Shown here: piece by piece, positions 56,566-64,000 of the stretch
Layout: every line of letters begins with the position of its first letter
Position numbering within the stretch: the stretch's first letter is position 1
Source: Desulfovirgula sp.
GTDB lineage: Bacteria > Bacillota > Desulfotomaculia > Desulfotomaculales > Desulfovirgulaceae
Assembly: GCA_020725525.1 (NCBI GenBank)
Contig: DYEX01000061.1
Coordinates: 48,659-112,658 of the forward strand
Direction: 5' to 3'
Length of the DNA: 64,000 bases
Notes under the pieces: generated by a model
Seen by the model: only the letters and a program-made list of their open reading frames with translations
Database searches by the model: none
Told to the model about the DNA's origin: nothing
Made by a program: the position numbers and the translations under genes

Positions 56566-59034
56566 ATGAAAGCAATCATAATGGCCGGGGGAGAGGGTTC
56601 CCGCCTGCGCCCCCTCACCTGCAACCGCCCCAAGCCCATGGTGCCGGTAGCCAACCGGCCGATGATGTCGCACATTGTGGAACTGCTGAAAGCCCATGGT
56701 TTCACCGATGTGGGGGTGACCCTGCAATATATGCCCGAGGCCATCCGGGATCATTTCGGAAATGGCGCCCGGTACGGGATTAATATACAGTATTTTGTTG
56801 AAGAAACACCCCTGGGCACCGCCGGCAGCGTCAAAAACGCCCGGGAGTTTCTGGATGAAACCTTCCTGGTGATCAGTGGGGACGCCCTCACCGATTTAGA
56901 TCTTTCCCGGGCCGTTGAATTTCACCGCCGGCGGGGAGCCATGGCCACCCTGGTGCTTACCCGGGTGAGCTGTCCCCTGGAGTACGGTGTGGTTATCACC
57001 AGACCCGATGGGCTTATAACCCAATTCCTGGAAAAACCCGCCTGGGGCGAGGTTTTCAGCGATACGGTAAACACCGGCATTTACGTGCTGGAACCGGAGG
57101 TCCTGGAATATATCGAACCCGGACGCATGTTCGATTTCAGCAAGGACCTCTTTCCCTTGCTGTTGCGGGAAAAGAAACCATTGTTCGGGGTAGTACTCCC
57201 GGGCTACTGGTGCGACATTGGCAATTTACAGCAATACCTGCAGGCCCATCAGGACGTTCTGTCGGGCCGGGTGAAAATTACTATCCCCGGCCGGGAAATC
57301 GAACCGGGAGTTTGGGTGGGTGACGGGGTGGATATCAGTACCGGCGCCCGTATTACCGGTCCGGTCCTGATTGGAGACGGGTGTTACATCGGCCCCGGTG
57401 CAGAGATTGTATCTTTCAGCGTTCTCGGAGAAAATTGCTTAATCCAGGAACAGGCCTCAATCAAGCGCAGCGTATTGTGGAACAATGTTTATATAGGACC
57501 GGGGGCGGCCTTAAGGGGAGCGATACTGGCCAGCCGCGTGCAGGTACAGGCCCACGCGGCAGTCTATGAAGGGGCCGTCATTGGCAGTGACTCGGTAATT
57601 CAGGAACGCAGTATGATTAAGCCCGACGTTAAGTTATGGCCCTATAAGCTGGTAGAAAGTGGTACGATTGTCCAAAACAGCCTGGTCTGGGGTACCCGGT
57701 GCCCGAAGAAAATTTTCGGGCTTGAAGGTATCAGCGGCCTGGTAAATGTGGAGCTGACTCCGGAATTTGCCTGCCGGGTGGGAGCGGCCTTTGCCTCGGC
57801 CTTGGGCAGCCGGGGGGTGCACCTGGCTGTAAGCAGTGATGCCTATCCGGCTTCCCGGATGATTAAAAGCGCCCTGACCTGCGGGTTACAGTCGGCCGGC
57901 GCACAGGTGATGGACCTGGGCACCGGTATTACCCCCATGCAGCGTTTTGCCGTGCGCCAACTGGCGCTGGCCGGAGGGGTACATGTACGGATATCTCCCC
58001 GCCGCTCCGACCATGTAACTATGATTTTTATCAACGGCAAGGGCGGAAACATTTCCCGCAACGTCGAGCGAAAAGTGGAGAACCTGCTCATGCGGGAAGA
58101 CTTTCACCGGGCTGAACCGCAGGCCATCCTTGCTCCGGAGTTTGTTCCCGCCGTTTCCGAAAGTTATATCGAGGCCCTGATGCGGGATCTCGACCCGGCA
58201 GTGCTGGAGGAATCGCGTTTCCGGCTGGTAGTAGCCTGCGACCGGGATAATTTGGGTTCCTTTCTGGAACACCTGACCGGAAGATTGGGCATTACAGTGG
58301 AAAACCTGGACCTGCCGGTGGGTACCCATTCTACCACCTGGAAGAGTTACCAGGAAGTGCTGTCCTTCTTGGGCCGGCGGGTGCGGGAAACGGGTGCTTC
58401 GGCCGGGGCGCTTCTGGATGCCAGCGGCGACCGGCTGGTGCTGGTGGATGAGCGGGGGCGGGTAATCCAGGACAACCTGCTTACCGCCCTGATTGCGCTC
58501 ATTATCCTCCGTGCCCGGGGAGGACCGGTGGTGGTCCCGGTCACAGCCCCGCGGGCCATTGATGCCCTGGCCGAAAAATACCGGGGACGGGTGATACGCA
58601 CCAAGACTGCCGTCCAGGACTTTGTAGAAAAAGTGCTGGAACAGGATGAATTCCAGTTCCTGCTCAATTTTGATGCCCTGGGGGCGCTTACCCGCATCCT
58701 GGAGTTTGCCGCCAAAAACGGACTTGCCCTCGGTGAGCTGGTAGATGAAATACCCACCTTTTTTATGGACCAGAAGGAGGTGCCCGTGCCCTGGGAGGCT
58801 AAAGGCCGGGTGATCCGGCGGTTGATTGAAGACCCCCCCACCGCACAGCTGGAGTTGCTGGATGGTGTCAAGGTTTTTCACCCCCAGGGATGGGCACTGG
58901 TCCTGCCTGATCCCGACGAACCGGTTTGCCGGGTATTTACCGAAGGGGCATCCATGGAAATCGCCCGGTCCTTGAGTGATTTTTATATTGATAAAGTAAG
59001 CCAGATTGCAGGTTCTGCCGAAGCTACCGGTTGA
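56566..59034 (+). CDS. Nucleotidyltransferase fused to a degenerate phosphomannomutase domain
   Basis: An 822-aa two-part protein. Residues 1-230 are a nucleotidyltransferase ([22 protein letters not shown], with FLEKPAWGE). Residues about 250-365 are a left-handed beta-helix of hexapeptide repeats. Residues about 380-815 resemble alpha-D-phosphohexomutase. The mutase's catalytic serine loop (TASHNP in active enzymes) reads [19 protein letters not shown] here, near 470-490, with no SHNP, so the mutase is likely inactive and may be a regulatory or binding domain. The enzyme probably makes the GDP- or ADP-sugar for the GT4 enzyme encoded upstream. ATG 56566 follows AGGAGGG. Confidence 0.85.
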   Translation: MKAIIMAGGEGSRLRPLTCNRPKPMVPVANRPMMSHIVELLKAHGFTDVGVTLQYMPEAIRDHFGNGARYGINIQYFVEETPLGTAGSVKNAREFLDETFLVISGDALTDLDLSRAVEFHRRRGAMATLVLTRVSCPLEYGVVITRPDGLITQFLEKPAWGEVFSDTVNTGIYVLEPEVLEYIEPGRMFDFSKDLFPLLLREKKPLFGVVLPGYWCDIGNLQQYLQAHQDVLSGRVKITIPGREIEPGVWVGDGVDISTGARITGPVLIGDGCYIGPGAEIVSFSVLGENCLIQEQASIKRSVLWNNVYIGPGAALRGAILASRVQVQAHAAVYEGAVIGSDSVIQERSMIKPDVKLWPYKLVESGTIVQNSLVWGTRCPKKIFGLEGISGLVNVELTPEFACRVGAAFASALGSRGVHLAVSSDAYPASRMIKSALTCGLQSAGAQVMDLGTGITPMQRFAVRQLALAGGVHVRISPRRSDHVTMIFINGKGGNISRNVERKVENLLMREDFHRAEPQAILAPEFVPAVSESYIEALMRDLDPAVLEESRFRLVVACDRDNLGSFLEHLTGRLGITVENLDLPVGTHSTTWKSYQEVLSFLGRRVRETGASAGALLDASGDRLVLVDERGRVIQDNLLTALIALIILRARGGPVVVPVTAPRAIDALAEKYRGRVIRTKTAVQDFVEKVLEQDEFQFLLNFDALGALTRILEFAAKNGLALGELVDEIPTFFMDQKEVPVPWEAKGRVIRRLIEDPPTAQLELLDGVKVFHPQGWALVLPDPDEPVCRVFTEGASMEIARSLSDFYIDKVSQIAGSAEATG

Positions 59035-59062
59035 AAAAAGCTCCCCATGAGGGAGCTTTTTT
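59035..59062. terminator. Two-way terminator between convergent genes
   Basis: AAAAGCTCCC-catga-GGGAGCTTTT, with A- and T-runs on both sides, can end transcription from either direction. It serves the fused nucleotidyltransferase gene and the GH57 gene. Confidence 0.85.
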
Positions 59063-60668
59063 ACCCGGCCGCCACCAGCTCTTTTTCCCTGGACCGGTAC
59101 CAGGAGTAATCGATATCCGGGAAAATGTTGTTGGTTCCTTCCAGCCAGGTCAACCAGTCCTCGTCAATGCGCCGCCCTTTTATTTCATCGTAAAGACGCA
59201 GGAAATTTAACAAATGGCTTTTGGTACGCCTTATCGCATAATCCACCATCGTACCGGTGCTCATGATGAAAGCCCAGTCACTGCTCTGGGCCAGGAGCAA
59301 CTCCCGGGCCGCCTGGTTCAGGGCCCGGCGTAAGAGCCCCTGCGCTTCGGTATGGGTATTGGCCAGTTCAACCATCCTGGAGGCGGCCAGGTGAAGGTGG
59401 CGGTAAATCCAATCGTTGGCCTGGCAAAGCCAGACTTCATTATATCCTTTATTGCCCCAGCTGGAGGGGCAGGGTTTGGCCACCTGGTTACAGGGAAAGC
59501 GTTGCAAGTAATCGCTGGGAGTAACCAGTTCCACTGTATTCTGATCAAAATGTATTTTACGGATGAGAAATTCCAGCCACAGGGGACCTTCAAACCACCA
59601 GTGACCAAAAAGTTCCGCATCATAGGGAGCGACGATAATCGGTGGCCGGTCCATGTGCCGGCAGAGGTACTTTATCTGCAGTTCCCGGTTAAACATAAAG
59701 TTTCCCGCATGGATGGCCGCCTTTTCCCGGGCCCAGGCCGGTACATAGGGCTCCTTGTGGTTTGTCCGCCCGGTAATGCGGTAATATTTAATCCCGGTGT
59801 ACACCCGGATGCCATCAGGGTGAATATAAGGCGTGATGTAATCATAATCCAGATCGAAACCGATATCCCGGTAAAATTCCCGGTAGTCAAAATCACCGGG
59901 ATAACCCTCCTGAGCACTCCATACCTGCTTTGATGATTCCACATCCCGGCCAAAAACGGCCACCCCCGAAGGACAGTAAATAGGGGCAAACACCCCGTAA
60001 CGGGGCCGGTGGGAGGCAAATATGACCCCGTGGGTATCGGTAAAGAAATAACGAATTCCGAATTCCTTCAGAATCTGATCAATGCCCGGCCCGTAGGCAC
60101 ATTCCGGTAGCCAGAGTCCCCGGGGCGGAACCCCAAAATGCCGGCGGTGCAGGTCTACAGCCACGGCAATTTGTGCCCGCACCGCCTCGGGGTTAACCAT
60201 GAGCAAGGGCAGGTAGCCGTGGGTGGCCGCACAGGAGATAATCTCCAGGCAACCCAAATCCTGAAAGCATTTAAAACCCTGTATCAGATTGCGGCTATAG
60301 GTATGATGGTAGGTATGGGCAATCTCCCGGAACAGGTTCTGGTACATCAGGGCCGTCTCGTGGAAGGGGCTGTGCCTGGTACGCTCCACTTCCTTATCTG
60401 TCAGTTCCATTAATCGCTCTAAATGACGGGAATAGCGATCCTGCAACAGAGGATCGGTAAGCATGGAAACCAGGGGTGGCGACAGGGAAACGGTCAGGCG
60501 AAAAGGTATTCCGTCGGCCACCAGACGTTCAAACACATGCAAAAGGGGAATGTAGGTTTCGGTGACGGCTTCATAAAGCCACCTTTCTTCCAAAAAATGC
60601 TCGTGTTCGGGATGGCGTACAAAAGGTAAATGGGCGTGCAGTACCAGCGCCAGGTATCCTTTGGCCAT
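59061..60668 (-). CDS. GH57 family 1,4-alpha-glucan branching enzyme
   Basis: A 535-aa enzyme that makes alpha-1,6 branches in glycogen-like glucan. GH57 signs are the opening YLALVLHAHLPFVRHPE, the nucleophile Glu189 in GLWLPECAYGPG and the acid/base Asp350 in PYDAELFGHWWFEG. These positions agree well with known GH57 branching enzymes of thermophiles. The C-terminal half carries DUF1957-type helices. It is encoded opposite and convergent to the synthesis genes, with the DUF4912 gene just upstream on its own strand (19 bp gap). A ribosome site (GGAAAGGAGCT) precedes its ATG. Confidence 0.88.
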   Translation of the reverse strand: MAKGYLALVLHAHLPFVRHPEHEHFLEERWLYEAVTETYIPLLHVFERLVADGIPFRLTVSLSPPLVSMLTDPLLQDRYSRHLERLMELTDKEVERTRHSPFHETALMYQNLFREIAHTYHHTYSRNLIQGFKCFQDLGCLEIISCAATHGYLPLLMVNPEAVRAQIAVAVDLHRRHFGVPPRGLWLPECAYGPGIDQILKEFGIRYFFTDTHGVIFASHRPRYGVFAPIYCPSGVAVFGRDVESSKQVWSAQEGYPGDFDYREFYRDIGFDLDYDYITPYIHPDGIRVYTGIKYYRITGRTNHKEPYVPAWAREKAAIHAGNFMFNRELQIKYLCRHMDRPPIIVAPYDAELFGHWWFEGPLWLEFLIRKIHFDQNTVELVTPSDYLQRFPCNQVAKPCPSSWGNKGYNEVWLCQANDWIYRHLHLAASRMVELANTHTEAQGLLRRALNQAARELLLAQSSDWAFIMSTGTMVDYAIRRTKSHLLNFLRLYDEIKGRRIDEDWLTWLEGTNNIFPDIDYSWYRSREKELVAAG

Positions 60669-60686
60669 TAAGCCAGCTCCTTTCCC

Positions 60687-61436
60687 TTACTCTTCTACCT
60701 CTGTTTTGGGGCCGACTGCCGGTGGGCCAAAACCAGGAGAACTGATCCCCAGGGGAACCACGGCCGCCCGGCCGGCTACTTCCTGGATAAGCATGGGTGA
60801 ACTGATACCATACTGGAACTGGTAGGAACGATACAAGCCTTCAATCCACATCCATTCTTCGTCCAGGCATTCTGAAAGGGATGACCGGGGAGTGGTTACC
60901 ACATTGGATCGCAAAAGGGTTATAAAACGGCCATCGGGAAACATCCGGCCCAGGTCGACACAAAAGGAACGGTTGGGCTGGCCTACGGGGATATGCCAGT
61001 TATCCACCCCTTCCTGGACGTTGATATCCATGTAACTGTTGGCATTATAACCGTTAAAATTTACCCCCGTAACATCGTAGACCCTTAAAACCGGACGGGT
61101 AGAATTCCATGCCCGGGGTCCGTAGGTGGCATTAAACTCCTCCTGCCTGGTGGCGGTAATTTCCCAGTAAGCATAGAGCCAGTAAGGATCCCGGACCAGA
61201 AGCACCAGGCGATCCACCCCATAGCGACGGGGCAGTTCCGGAACCGTAAGTGGAGGTGATTCAACCGGTGGAACAGGTGCAGCCAGTTCTTCAGCTATTT
61301 CCTCTGTGAAAAGTGGGGGAATAGTTTTCTCCCCGGATGCCGGCCGGGATGCCCGGCGGCGGGTAGGCCATAAAAAAATAACCAGAAACAGGATCACCAG
61401 GGCGATCCCGAAAAGGAGAGGAAATAACGCGGTCAT
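60687..61436 (-). CDS. DUF4912 domain protein with N-terminal membrane anchor
   Basis: A 249-aa protein. Residues about 3-23 form one membrane helix (ALFPLLFGIALVILFLVIFL). A proline-rich linker follows, and the DUF4912 domain spans about 70-240 (DRLVLLVRDPYWLYAYWEIT and MDINVQEGVDNWHI are its typical strings). DUF4912 resembles carbohydrate-binding modules in fold, and the family is often encoded beside GH57 enzymes. It is probably a membrane-linked helper for the glucan enzyme encoded downstream. AAAGGAGG precedes ATG 61436. No enzyme motif is seen. Confidence 0.83.
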   Translation of the reverse strand: MTALFPLLFGIALVILFLVIFLWPTRRRASRPASGEKTIPPLFTEEIAEELAAPVPPVESPPLTVPELPRRYGVDRLVLLVRDPYWLYAYWEITATRQEEFNATYGPRAWNSTRPVLRVYDVTGVNFNGYNANSYMDINVQEGVDNWHIPVGQPNRSFCVDLGRMFPDGRFITLLRSNVVTTPRSSLSECLDEEWMWIEGLYRSYQFQYGISSPMLIQEVAGRAAVVPLGISSPGFGPPAVGPKTEVEE

Positions 61437-61765
61437 GAAGTATCCTCCTTTACAAAGTTTATAAATAACACCAGCCTTGGGGTGAAATAATTGAATTAGT
61501 GTTAAAAAGCTTTTTTTATTATTGCCTCAGTACCGGGATTTATGAACGAAAAATGAGTTCCAGCCTGCATAAGTTAACTTATTCAGGAAAATCTGAGCAG
61601 GAACCGGCTGGCAGAGGAGCATTGCTCCTGCCGTGACGATGCCGGTGCCGGGCATTGGGGTAAGTGGAAACCAGCGTCCCGTCCATTTTTTCATGCTGTG
61701 GTTGTATTGAAAAATCATAGGCGTTAAGATTATAAAAGAGCCGATTAATAAATGAGGTGGTCAGG
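61437..61765. other. Intergenic region between divergent genes
   Basis: A leader of about 330 bp. A GC-rich middle part (about 61590-61690), with the partial hairpin GGAGCA-TTGCTCC, is flanked by AT-rich DNA. A 63-codon minus-strand frame (61527-61718) has no family signs. No riboswitch class is recognised. Confidence 0.4.
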
Positions 61766-62191
61766 TTGTTTCAAAACCCAGACGATGCCGTTTTAAAGGA
61801 TATATTAAGTAAAAGCCGGCGCATTGCCGTGATGGGCTTATCCAATAAACCCGAGCGGGATAGTTACCGGGTAGCCCGTTATATGCAGGAACAGGGCTAT
61901 GAAATTATCCCGGTCAACCCCATGATCCAGGAGGCCCTGGGTAAAAGGGCCTACCCGGAGCTCAGTGCTATACCCCATCCCGTGGACATAGTTAATGTTT
62001 TCAGGCGTGCAGAGGAAGTCCCGGCGATTATCGAAGCCGTACTGCAGTTTAACTTCCAGCCGGTCATCTGGTTGCAACTGGGAGTGGTGCATCAGGAAGC
62101 GGCTGAAAAGGCACGGGCCCGGGGACTAACAGTGGTTATGGACCGTTGTCTGATGGTGGAGCACCGCCGGCTGCTGGGAGGCAGTTGCTAA
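61766..62191 (+). CDS. CoA-binding domain protein (YccU-like)
   Basis: A 141-aa Rossmann-fold protein of the CoA_binding_2 group. It has VMGLSNKPERDSYRVARYMQ, the glycine-loop start, then IIPVNPMIQEALGKRAYPEL, IVNVFRRAEEVP and PVIWLQLGVVHQEAAEKA. This pattern is like the CoA-binding part of succinyl-CoA synthetase but stands alone, with no histidine phosphorylation site of that enzyme; VVMDRCLMVEH is the usual end. Its cell role is not known. TTG 61766 is chosen because GAGGTGG lies 5 nt before. The stop overlaps the start of nth by one base. Confidence 0.85.
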   Translation: MFQNPDDAVLKDILSKSRRIAVMGLSNKPERDSYRVARYMQEQGYEIIPVNPMIQEALGKRAYPELSAIPHPVDIVNVFRRAEEVPAIIEAVLQFNFQPVIWLQLGVVHQEAAEKARARGLTVVMDRCLMVEHRRLLGGSC

Positions 62192-62868
62192 TGCCGGCCT
62201 TGCACGGGACAACCCAACCGCAGGAAGAACAGGATCGGGCCGCCCGGGTCAGTGAAATCCTGGCCATATTATCCCAAACCTACCCCGATGCCCGGACAGC
62301 CCTGCACTTTGAGACTCCCTTCCAGCTGCTGGTGGCGGCCATGCTTTCAGCCCAGACCACCGACCGGCAGGTTAATAAGATTACTGAACGGTTATTTAAA
62401 CGCTACCGGGAACCCCGGGACCTTGCCCGGCTGAATCCAGAGGAACTGGCCCGGGAAATCAAGGGTTGTGGATTGTACAAGAATAAAAGCAGAAATATCA
62501 TTGCCACCAGCCGCATCCTGGTGGAGAAATATAATTCTCAAGTGCCTCAGAGTCTGGAAGAGCTGGAAAGTCTCCCGGGGGTGGGCCGTAAGACGGCCAA
62601 TGTGGTGCTAAATGTTGCCTTCGGTCAACCCACCCTTCCGGTAGACACTCACGTCTTCCGGGTCAGTCACCGCCTGGGCCTGGCCCGGGGTAAAACTCCC
62701 GAAAAAACTGAGGAGGAATTACTGGCCATCATCCCGGAATACGCCCGCCGGGCCGCCCACCACCAGCTAATTGCCCACGGCCGCACATTTTGTACTGCCC
62801 GCCAGCCCCGTTGCAATCTCTGTCCCGTGGCCCATCTTTGCCCCAGCCGCCACAACCGGAATTTGTAA
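62191..62868 (+). CDS. nth: Endonuclease III (DNA glycosylase/AP lyase)
   Basis: This base-excision repair enzyme removes oxidised pyrimidines and cuts the abasic site. The 225-aa HhH-GPD protein has the helix-hairpin-helix with the catalytic lysine in LPGVGRKTANVVLNVAFG, near 130. The catalytic aspartate is in PVDTHVFRVSHRLG. A 4Fe-4S cluster is formed by CTARQPRCNLCPVAHLC (C-X6-C-X2-C-X5-C) near the end. All key residues are intact. ATG 62191 overlaps the previous stop (TAATG), so the pair is translated together. A terminator hairpin follows. Confidence 0.95.
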   Translation: MPALHGTTQPQEEQDRAARVSEILAILSQTYPDARTALHFETPFQLLVAAMLSAQTTDRQVNKITERLFKRYREPRDLARLNPEELAREIKGCGLYKNKSRNIIATSRILVEKYNSQVPQSLEELESLPGVGRKTANVVLNVAFGQPTLPVDTHVFRVSHRLGLARGKTPEKTEEELLAIIPEYARRAAHHQLIAHGRTFCTARQPRCNLCPVAHLCPSRHNRNL

Positions 62869-62884
62869 GAAAGGTTTTCCGGAT

Positions 62885-62916
62885 CAAAAAAGCTCCCGCC
62901 CGAATCGGGCGGGAGC
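62885..62916 (-). terminator. Terminator of the acetate transporter gene (two-way)
   Basis: GCTCCCGCCCG (62892-62902) pairs with CGGGCGGGAGC (62906-62916). On the minus strand TTTTTT follows, which suits the satP-like gene. It may also stop nth transcripts. Confidence 0.85.
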
Positions 62917-62930
62917 AAAATGGCCGCGTT

Positions 62931-63557
62931 CTAATGTTGCTGGCTTGTCGTTGATACCGGTACCGGTTTGATAATTGGTCCGGGAAAGGGTACTACTGTA
63001 CGGCCGTAGGCGGTATTCAGCACCACAGCCATGGCCGTGTAAAGGCCAAAAATGCCGGCAATAAGCAGGAAATTTCCGGCCAGGGGCAGCATGGTTTTGG
63101 GAATAACCCCCATGTCCGAAAAGGCCACGATGAATATGGCCGGATCGAGGGCCAGTACGACTGCCAGCAAGGTAAGAGGTGATTTAAAGTAAGCCGGCGT
63201 CCAGGTAAGCAGGGCAATACCCAGAGCAAGCCAGGCCCACCCGTCAATGCGGGCGTCAATCTTCCAGCCATTCATCGCGGCAAAAAACTTAAAGATTAGT
63301 TCCAGACCGGTAACCAGCATGAAAAAAGCCGAGAAAAAGGTGAACACGTTGCCCCCCGTGGTATTGCCTTCCTTCAATTCAATCAGTCCCACGCAAATCT
63401 GGATTACAAACCCTCCCAGAAGCCAGATTCCCAGGAGGGGAACGGCCCCGTGATCAACTTTACCCGTGAAAACCGCATAAAAGGTGAAACAAGCCATGGC
63501 CAGGGCAACCAGCCCGGCCGGACCGGGATTAGCCCAGTCGTATCCCTTTGCCGCCAT
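62931..63557 (-). CDS. satP: Acetate uptake transporter (SatP/GPR1/FUN34/YaaH family)
   Basis: A 208-aa membrane protein with six hydrophobic helices that probably carries acetate or succinate with protons. The family signature near the start, NPGPAGL, corresponds to the NPAPLGL motif. Further conserved strings are GNTTGGNVFTFFSAFF and TPAYFKSPLTLLAVVL. ATG 63557 follows GGGGGGAATACGG on the minus strand. It stands alone with a terminator after it. In an acetate-using or acetate-making anaerobe this fits either uptake or release. Succinate transport is an alternative. Confidence 0.88.
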   Translation of the reverse strand: MAAKGYDWANPGPAGLVALAMACFTFYAVFTGKVDHGAVPLLGIWLLGGFVIQICVGLIELKEGNTTGGNVFTFFSAFFMLVTGLELIFKFFAAMNGWKIDARIDGWAWLALGIALLTWTPAYFKSPLTLLAVVLALDPAIFIVAFSDMGVIPKTMLPLAGNFLLIAGIFGLYTAMAVVLNTAYGRTVVPFPGPIIKPVPVSTTSQQH

Positions 63558-64000
63558 CCGTATTCCCCCCGTCTTATTATTTTGGCTGGACTATGAGTAA
63601 GGGGTACCACAGTCAGACCCCCTGCCCATGTATGGGCCCTTTGCAAAAGGAATCCTGACTCTTCCAGCTTTGGTAAAACACCTCCCCCTATGACTTCTAT
63701 AATCTGTACTTCCGAAAAGATGTAATTGCAATAACTGGGGTAATATTCTTTCTTTTTTGGGTGAAAGGTCGTTTGTTGGCCGGGAATGGTTGACTTGGGA
63801 CTGTGAACAGCATTTATGGTCAAACGGCAAGTCCACCCAAACACAAATGTTGACAAATAACATGTAAAGATTCATAAACATGTCTAGACTTTTCGACTTT
63901 GCCAGGTTCAAAAACATCCGTAACGACTACCTCATCAAAAGAAAAAAGCTTATAATTTTTAGTAAGCAGGCAACTGCCCTGTTCATGTTCTGTCCGGGCA
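63558..64000. other. Gene-free window end, with a possible rightward promoter
   Basis: No gene is supported in the last 443 bp. TTGACA (63850-63855), 17 bp, then CATAAA (63873-63878) could be a promoter reading out of the window. The AT-rich stretch after 63840 also fits an upstream region. Confidence 0.4.

Noticed and set aside
61527..61718. 63-codon minus-strand frame in an intergenic region
   Set aside because: No ribosome site, no family similarity; the region is better seen as a leader.

Overview
The window reads as a GC-rich, endospore-lineage Firmicute, most like a thermophilic Peptococcaceae member such as Desulfotomaculum or Desulfofundulus. This is an inference. It rests on the Bacillus-like order of the purine genes, an Fe-S-type PurF, a fused HisIE, the pcrA-amj-ligA-gatCAB order, an S-layer-homology protein, frequent TTG/GTG starts with strong Shine-Dalgarno sites, and a storage-polysaccharide block with a GH57 enzyme and a DUF4912 protein. 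No rRNA, tRNA or CRISPR array was seen.

Layout. 0.2-4.1 kb: surface polysaccharide genes (sugar-nucleotide synthesis, a GT4 glycosyltransferase, a polyprenyl-phosphate sugar transferase). 4.2-13 kb: a patchwork with a SWIM protein, a DIP1984 protein, a Uma2 protein, a broken AbrB/PIN toxin-antitoxin pair, an exported beta-propeller protein, an SLH protein, a broken TPR gene, and an intact MntA-HepT pair. This patchwork holds several partial copies of its own genes: tails of the Uma2 and SLH genes and a piece of mntA. 13-17.5 kb: the flippase MurJ, a DUF1015 protein, a MazG-like protein and a membrane-anchored protein. 17.5-30.1 kb: purine metabolism (hpt, guaA, then a ykkC-type, probably PRPP-sensing, leader before an NCS2 permease and purEBCFMNHD). 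30.3-36.7 kb: a TrpR-like regulator and hisD-C-B-H-A-F-IE. 36.8-45.3 kb: pcrA, amj, ligA and gatCAB.

45.3-48.9 kb is an island. It carries an IscB (OMEGA) element with an omega RNA (HEARO-type) and matching terminal hairpins. The element sits against the 3' end of a decayed OmpR-type response regulator. Beyond it lie an AT-rich orphan gene, long palindromes and a further gene scrap.

48.9-54.6 kb: an OFA-type MFS transporter, then a four-gene cassette (NifV/Re-citrate-synthase-like enzyme, two aconitase/IPM-isomerase subunits, isocitrate-dehydrogenase-like enzyme) that would give 2-oxoglutarate from oxaloacetate and acetyl-CoA. 54.7-61.4 kb: an alpha-glucan block (lone starch-binding domain, GT4 synthase, a nucleotidyltransferase fused to a phosphomannomutase-like domain without its catalytic serine, GH57 branching enzyme, DUF4912 protein). 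61.7-63.6 kb: a CoA-binding protein, endonuclease III and an acetate transporter.

Taken together the window is mostly housekeeping biosynthesis. The two patchy regions (about 4-13 kb and 45-49 kb) hold the mobile, defence-like and decaying genes, and most of the observations worth following up.
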